This document shows, in pieces, positions 5,723-8,468 of a stretch of 8,468 nt of DNA. The DNA comes from Phycisphaerales bacterium (lineage in GTDB: Bacteria; Planctomycetota; Phycisphaerae; Sedimentisphaerales; Anaerobacaceae): assembly GCA_003533825.1 (NCBI GenBank), contig DQCG01000116.1:7449-15916 (forward strand), read 5' to 3'. Made by a program: the position numbers and the translations under genes. Under the pieces are notes generated by a model that saw nothing but the letters and a program-made list of their open reading frames with translations, did no database searches and had not been told where the DNA came from. Each line of letters opens with the position of its first letter. The first letter of the stretch is position 1.

Positions 5723-5738
5723 TGCAAAAAATGTGCCA
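5723..5738 (-). promoter_or_regulatory. Sigma-54 (RpoN) -24/-12 promoter
   Basis: The minus strand reads TGGCAC-ATTTT-TTGCA. The invariant GG (5737-5736) and GC (5725-5724) are separated by exactly 10 bases, as the RpoN consensus TGGCACG-N4-TTGCW requires, and only the seventh base departs from it. Predicted start is near 5712. A 13-bp palindrome at 5769-5781 could bind an activator, though enhancer sites are usually further away. RpoN promoters need an ATP-dependent activator, none of which is encoded in this window. Confidence 0.65.
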
Positions 5739-5768
5739 AAAAAAGGTTCTAACGAGGGAAATCATCCG

Positions 5769-5781
5769 TAAGCCGTGCTTA
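5769..5781. repeat. 13-bp palindrome upstream of the sigma-54 promoter
   Basis: TAAGC-CGT-GCTTA, perfect 5-bp arms with a 3-bp centre, located at about -57 to -69 relative to the predicted start near 5712. It is a possible activator or repressor site. It is short enough to occur by chance. Confidence 0.25.
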
Positions 5782-6006
5782 ACCCAATGCAACAAAGATG
5801 TTTGTGTTTAAATTTACCTTTTTTGCCAACGTCACAGAGGGTAATTGCACTTTATTAATATGTTGATTTTTAACAACACTTATTATGCCTAAATAACCCA
5901 TATCTACATAACAACCAAAGGGACACAGCTTGTTTGTAAAGGGATTTGTGTGTTGTTTATAAAAAACAACATAAATGAGCATATTATAAACAATCAGGAA
6001 GTATAT

Positions 6007-6021
6007 CACCGGCGCTCGGTG
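6007..6021 (-). other. Short GC hairpin just after the LTA-synthase-like gene
   Basis: CACCG-GCGCT-CGGTG forms a perfect 5-bp stem with a 5-base loop, starting 7 nt after the TAG stop at 6028. No T-run follows on the minus strand, so it may protect a 3' end or be a weak terminator, but it is not a canonical one. Confidence 0.3.
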
Positions 6022-6027
6022 CGCAGG

Positions 6028-8004
6028 CTAATTATTCTTTTTCCTGCTTCGCTTGGTTCGAGAAACACGGTCCGTCCAACTGCAGATCCATCGATCGAAA
6101 AGTTCTTTCTTGCCGGTTCGTTGCTGATCAAGACGAAAAACGGTGCCTTGTCGCCATGCGATAATCTCATCGGCCATTCTATTCGCCTTCTGCTCAGGCA
6201 ATTCTATCCTGCTAATCTCATTCGGATCAGTGCTAAGATTGTACACACAGGTCGTTTTATTCGTCGGATTATATATAAACTTTTGATTGCCATTGATAAA
6301 ACCCGCAGGCCCCTCCTGCATCCAGCCTGAGAAATACACCCTGCGATCCTCCGGGACAGGCCCTAATAAATTCAACCCGTCAAAGGCGGCTGGGCTTGTT
6401 TCGAATCCTAAAATTCCCAGCAATGTAGGCGTCAAATCAATAGAACTAACGGGTTTTGTGATCCTCGCGCCAGGCTCCACCAGAAACGGGGCGCGCATAC
6501 AAAACGGTATTCGGAGGACCTCGTCGAAAGCTATCCGCTCATGCCCTTGCAGTCCATGTTCGCCAAAAGCCTCCCCGTGATCACCGATAACGCAAAGAAT
6601 GGTATCGTCAGTTATGCCAAGATTCCCAATCTCCACATCCAGGGCGGCTAAGAATTTATCAGTATAAAAAATTGCCTGTTGATAACGCTCCAGCGGCTCT
6701 TTGGCCGGCTCGCCGAACCACTCCGGAATTTCATAAGGGTCGTGAGTTACAGAGCACAGAACCGTCAGGAAGAATGGTTGTTCCCCCGCTTTTATCCATT
6801 CGGTAATCGGCTTTAACATCGAGAACTCATCGCAGGCAAGGTAGCCCAGGAAGCTGTTAGGGTCGTCCGAGTCGTCCCTCGCCCAAAATTTATCGTAGCC
6901 GAGGTTGTGCACAAGGCCCGGCCGGGATTCGAAGCTGCCCATTGCCGATTGAAAGAAAGCCGTTCTATAACCGAGGTTGCTTTCCAATATCGTGGCTATG
7001 CTTGCATAAGGCTTGGCAACAGGGACCGCCTCTGCGATATCCTGAGAGGCTGATGCGAATCGACCTGTCAGAAGTGCAAACAACGCTTTCGTAGTATGGG
7101 TCAGTGTTGAGCGCGTATTAGTAAACTCGATACCTTCCAAGGCTAAAGATGCAAGATAAGGCGTCAACCGGCTTTGCCTATTCGCAAGTGAAGTGTACTG
7201 GTATTGCACTCCCTCGAGGACAACTAAAACTATGTTGTTTTTCACCGGCTGGTGTCGCAGTTCAACTTTCAGTTTATCGAATATAGGTATCTTTCGCTTC
7301 GGATCAGGCAGACGCCTGTAGTCCGGTAAAACCAGACTCATTACGGCTCGAAGCTGAGAATTGTAGCGCATCCCTACGGACATAATCTGCGGCGAACCGC
7401 GTCTTGCCACTTCAGGGCGAACAGAAACAGCGATAAGGACAATAATAATACAAATCACAATCCTGATGATAAAACGACTGCGGTTGTAGCCTGATATCGC
7501 CGGCTTCGCCAAAACAGAAAACAGAAAGGTCAGGGCAATGGCGCTAGGTAAAAGCAAAATAACCGCAGCCTTAGGCATCTCTTTGAGGTTAACGCCAACA
7601 ATATAAAAAGAGTTTATTGGAGCACGAATCAGAGGCAAAAGAACCCTCGGCAGGATTTGTGTGCCCGTCCTGATCAACCATCCTGCGTTCATAACCGACC
7701 ACGTGCATAAAACAGCGGCAATAACGGTAATCAAACGAAAAATCCATTTCTTCGGCCAGCGATAGTAAACAATCGACAGGATTACCTCGATTCCCAAAAG
7801 AAACGAAATATCGGCAAGAACCCAGCCTATGTATTCACCGGCAAGATTGTAACGCCACGAATGTAAGAACTTTACCGCCAGCGTACAGAACAGCGCTCCG
7901 AACATAATGGCACTGAATGCACGCGGAGCAAGAAAGACGTAAAGGTGCCGGACAGATAATATCTGTTTAAGCACAAAGCTGGATTGTGAACGTAGGGAAA
8001 CCAT
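6028..8004 (-). CDS. Membrane-anchored sulfatase-family enzyme, LTA-synthase/phosphoglycol-transferase-like
   Basis: A 658-residue inner-membrane protein of the alkaline phosphatase/sulfatase superfamily. Five hydrophobic segments (about 29-46, 58-80, 87-108, 146-168, 178-195) precede a periplasmic catalytic domain from about 255 to 590, the layout of lipoteichoic acid synthases. Catalytic residues seen: Glu264 in NNIVLVVLEG (metal), Thr304 in HTTKALFALLTG (the nucleophile position, Thr as in LTA synthases and phosphoethanolamine transferases, not the Cys/Ser of true sulfatases), His421 in VTHDPY (substrate), Asp475-His476 in GDHGEAFGEHG (metal). SSIDLTPTLLGILG and a basic tail (SRTKRSRKKNN) follow. 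The set is complete, so it is probably active. The reaction is inferred only as transfer of a phospho-alcohol or phosphoethanolamine to a surface glycan. The frame continues upstream to a TTG at 8034 (668 aa). I preferred the ATG at 8004 because it puts a charged cytosolic tail before the first helix; neither start has a clear ribosome site. Confidence 0.88.
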   Translation of the reverse strand: MVSLRSQSSFVLKQILSVRHLYVFLAPRAFSAIMFGALFCTLAVKFLHSWRYNLAGEYIGWVLADISFLLGIEVILSIVYYRWPKKWIFRLITVIAAVLCTWSVMNAGWLIRTGTQILPRVLLPLIRAPINSFYIVGVNLKEMPKAAVILLLPSAIALTFLFSVLAKPAISGYNRSRFIIRIVICIIIVLIAVSVRPEVARRGSPQIMSVGMRYNSQLRAVMSLVLPDYRRLPDPKRKIPIFDKLKVELRHQPVKNNIVLVVLEGVQYQYTSLANRQSRLTPYLASLALEGIEFTNTRSTLTHTTKALFALLTGRFASASQDIAEAVPVAKPYASIATILESNLGYRTAFFQSAMGSFESRPGLVHNLGYDKFWARDDSDDPNSFLGYLACDEFSMLKPITEWIKAGEQPFFLTVLCSVTHDPYEIPEWFGEPAKEPLERYQQAIFYTDKFLAALDVEIGNLGITDDTILCVIGDHGEAFGEHGLQGHERIAFDEVLRIPFCMRAPFLVEPGARITKPVSSIDLTPTLLGILGFETSPAAFDGLNLLGPVPEDRRVYFSGWMQEGPAGFINGNQKFIYNPTNKTTCVYNLSTDPNEISRIELPEQKANRMADEIIAWRQGTVFRLDQQRTGKKELFDRWICSWTDRVSRTKRSRKKNN

Positions 8005-8096
8005 AAAGCAAAAGAATACTAAAAGAATCTTCAAATAGCAAGATGGTATTAAGCATAGAATCTATAATGACAAAACCTGAGAGTCGCCGGATAAAC

Positions 8097-8111
8097 ATTG
8101 TACAGTACAAT
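8097..8111. promoter_or_regulatory. 15-bp perfect palindrome, likely operator
   Basis: ATTGTAC-A-GTACAAT, two perfect 7-bp arms around one base. It overlaps the -10 and the start of the spacer of the candidate promoter for the LTA-synthase-like gene. Placement and symmetry suggest a dimeric repressor site. The regulator is not in the window and I do not match the motif to a named family. Confidence 0.45.
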
Positions 8112-8125
8112 CAGACAGATGGGAA
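8097..8125 (-). promoter_or_regulatory. Candidate promoter of the LTA-synthase-like gene
   Basis: On the minus strand TTCCCA (8125-8120, 4 of 6), a 17-bp spacer, then TACAAT (8102-8097, 5 of 6), giving a leader of roughly 55-85 nt depending on the start codon. The -10 lies inside a perfect palindrome, so binding there would block it. A nearby TTGTCA (minus strand, about 8070) lacks a -10 at proper spacing. Confidence 0.3.
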
Positions 8126-8468
8126 AATAATTTTGTGTTGCAGCATATTCAGAGTTTATGAAACGTAGTTTCTTAAACTGATGACTAATATTAGATATTA
8201 TAAATTTAGTATTAGTTGTCATATAGCCGGTTAAATTGTGTAATTCGGAGACTCGTTGAATACAAGCATCTGATTAATAACCGGTTAGAGATAAAAAATT
8301 GCTTCTTTTTATGTGTAAAACCTGTTATATTCTGTGATGCTTTCCCTGGTGTAATTAACAAGCATCGTAATATAATGGCATAGGGTTGTTGGTTTTAGCA
8401 AAACTTATAGCAACAATTAACAAGCTGTCCACAAGGTTGTGTTTATGATCTGACCCCGAATTATGTAC
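8126..8468. other. AT-rich gene-free stretch with a chain of inverted repeats
   Basis: No supportable ORF. Successive inverted repeats lie at 8180-8220, 8224-8287, 8291-8312, 8333-8369 and 8384-8418, separated by only a few to about 20 bases. An 11-mer AATTAACAAGC occurs at 8353 and again at 8415. The final bases contain CTGACCCCGAATT, which resembles the edge repeats I associate with some Y1-transposase (REP-associated) elements, but the neighbouring sequence is cut off. Confidence 0.45.
8180..8418 (+). ncRNA. Possible structured RNA or folded non-coding element
   Basis: Hairpin 1 pairs GATGACTAATA (8180-8190) with TATTAGTTGTC (8210-8220) and continues inward by about six more pairs. Hairpin 2 pairs TAGCCGGTTA (8224-8233) with TAACCGGTTA (8278-8287) and contains an inner 7-bp stem with one bulged A (8239-8246 with 8258-8264). 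Hairpin 3 is ATAAAAA/TTTTTAT (8291-8312). Hairpin 4 pairs TGTGATGCTT (8333-8342) with AAGCATCGTA (8360-8369). Hairpin 5 pairs TTGTTG with CAACAA (8386-8416) around GTTTT/AAAAC. The non-Watson-Crick pairs are G-U on the plus strand and would be A-C mismatches on the minus strand, so a plus-strand transcript is favoured. No promoter was identified, and high AT content makes chance folding a serious alternative. Confidence 0.25.

Larger units (their letters stand above)
5061..6027. other. AT-rich 967-bp gene-free stretch carrying RNA-level signals
   Basis: No ORF here has a ribosome binding site or a recognisable product. The minus strand carries, in transcription order, a sigma-54 promoter (5723-5738), a small hairpin, two T-run terminators (5635-5686 and 5548-5583), a long inverted repeat (5455-5527), a weak hairpin with a repeated flank (5195-5221) and the P4 promoter candidate. 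A hairpin TGTTGTTT/AAACAACA lies at 5951-5971. A 13-bp palindrome TAAGC-CGT-GCTTA lies at 5769-5781, 31 bp upstream of the sigma-54 site. The remaining parts, roughly 5222-5454 and 5782-5950, show nothing I can name apart from one DnaA-box-like 9-mer at 5257-5265. Confidence 0.6.

Noticed and set aside
5601..5795. 64-residue minus-strand ORF.
   Set aside because: It runs through the sigma-54 promoter, both arms of terminator B and its T-run. It has no ribosome site and an odd composition rich in Phe, Arg and Cys.
5779..6009. 76-residue minus-strand ORF.
   Set aside because: It starts from GTG inside a hairpin with no ribosome site. Composition reflects AT-rich DNA and no family is recognisable.

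Overview
The window looks like chromosomal DNA of a planctomycete of the class Phycisphaerae, probably near Sedimentisphaerales. This is inferred from protein style, not from a marker gene. Four tandem genes start with the FTLIELLVVIAIIA prepilin signature followed by (N/Q)RVK(E/K)Q, and three end with an H-X9-DG or H-X9-DW site. Such proteins occur as large families in planctomycetes. Coding DNA is of moderate GC, while the two long gene-free stretches are AT-rich.

Layout, left to right. queA (tRNA queuosine synthesis) lies on the minus strand at 44-1093. A short gap separates it from a divergent 65-codon plus-strand ORF (1269-1466). That ORF may be the back half of a longer gene interrupted at a UUU UGA site. 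Its stop codon abuts, with no spacer, the stop of the first of four minus-strand pseudopilin-like genes: P1 1467-2246, P2 2306-3163, P3 3248-4126, P4 4236-5060. Transcription runs P4 to P1. P4, P3 and P2 each have a candidate sigma-70-type promoter; P1 is probably served from P2. No secretion ATPase, platform protein, secretin or prepilin peptidase is in the window, so the array depends on machinery encoded elsewhere.

The 5061-6027 gap holds no convincing protein gene, but its minus strand carries a compact regulatory module. A textbook sigma-54 promoter (TGGCAC-N5-TTGCA, GG and GC exactly 10 nt apart) is followed by a small hairpin and then by a strong hairpin with a T-run. Together they outline a small RNA of about 78 nt. 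The terminator loop exposes GGAGGAGGAUGU, which contains the RGGAUGU core of the CsrA binding consensus. A second terminator about 100 nt further on has a GGAGGA hexaloop and a related flank. A third inverted-repeat element with mutually exclusive pairings lies between these and P4. This small-RNA locus is the strongest candidate for something undescribed here.

A membrane-anchored LTA-synthase/sulfatase-type enzyme (6028-8004, minus) lies upstream of the module. A 15-bp perfect palindrome overlaps its candidate promoter. The last 340 bases (8126-8468) hold no gene but contain a chain of inverted repeats whose G-U pairs favour a plus-strand RNA.
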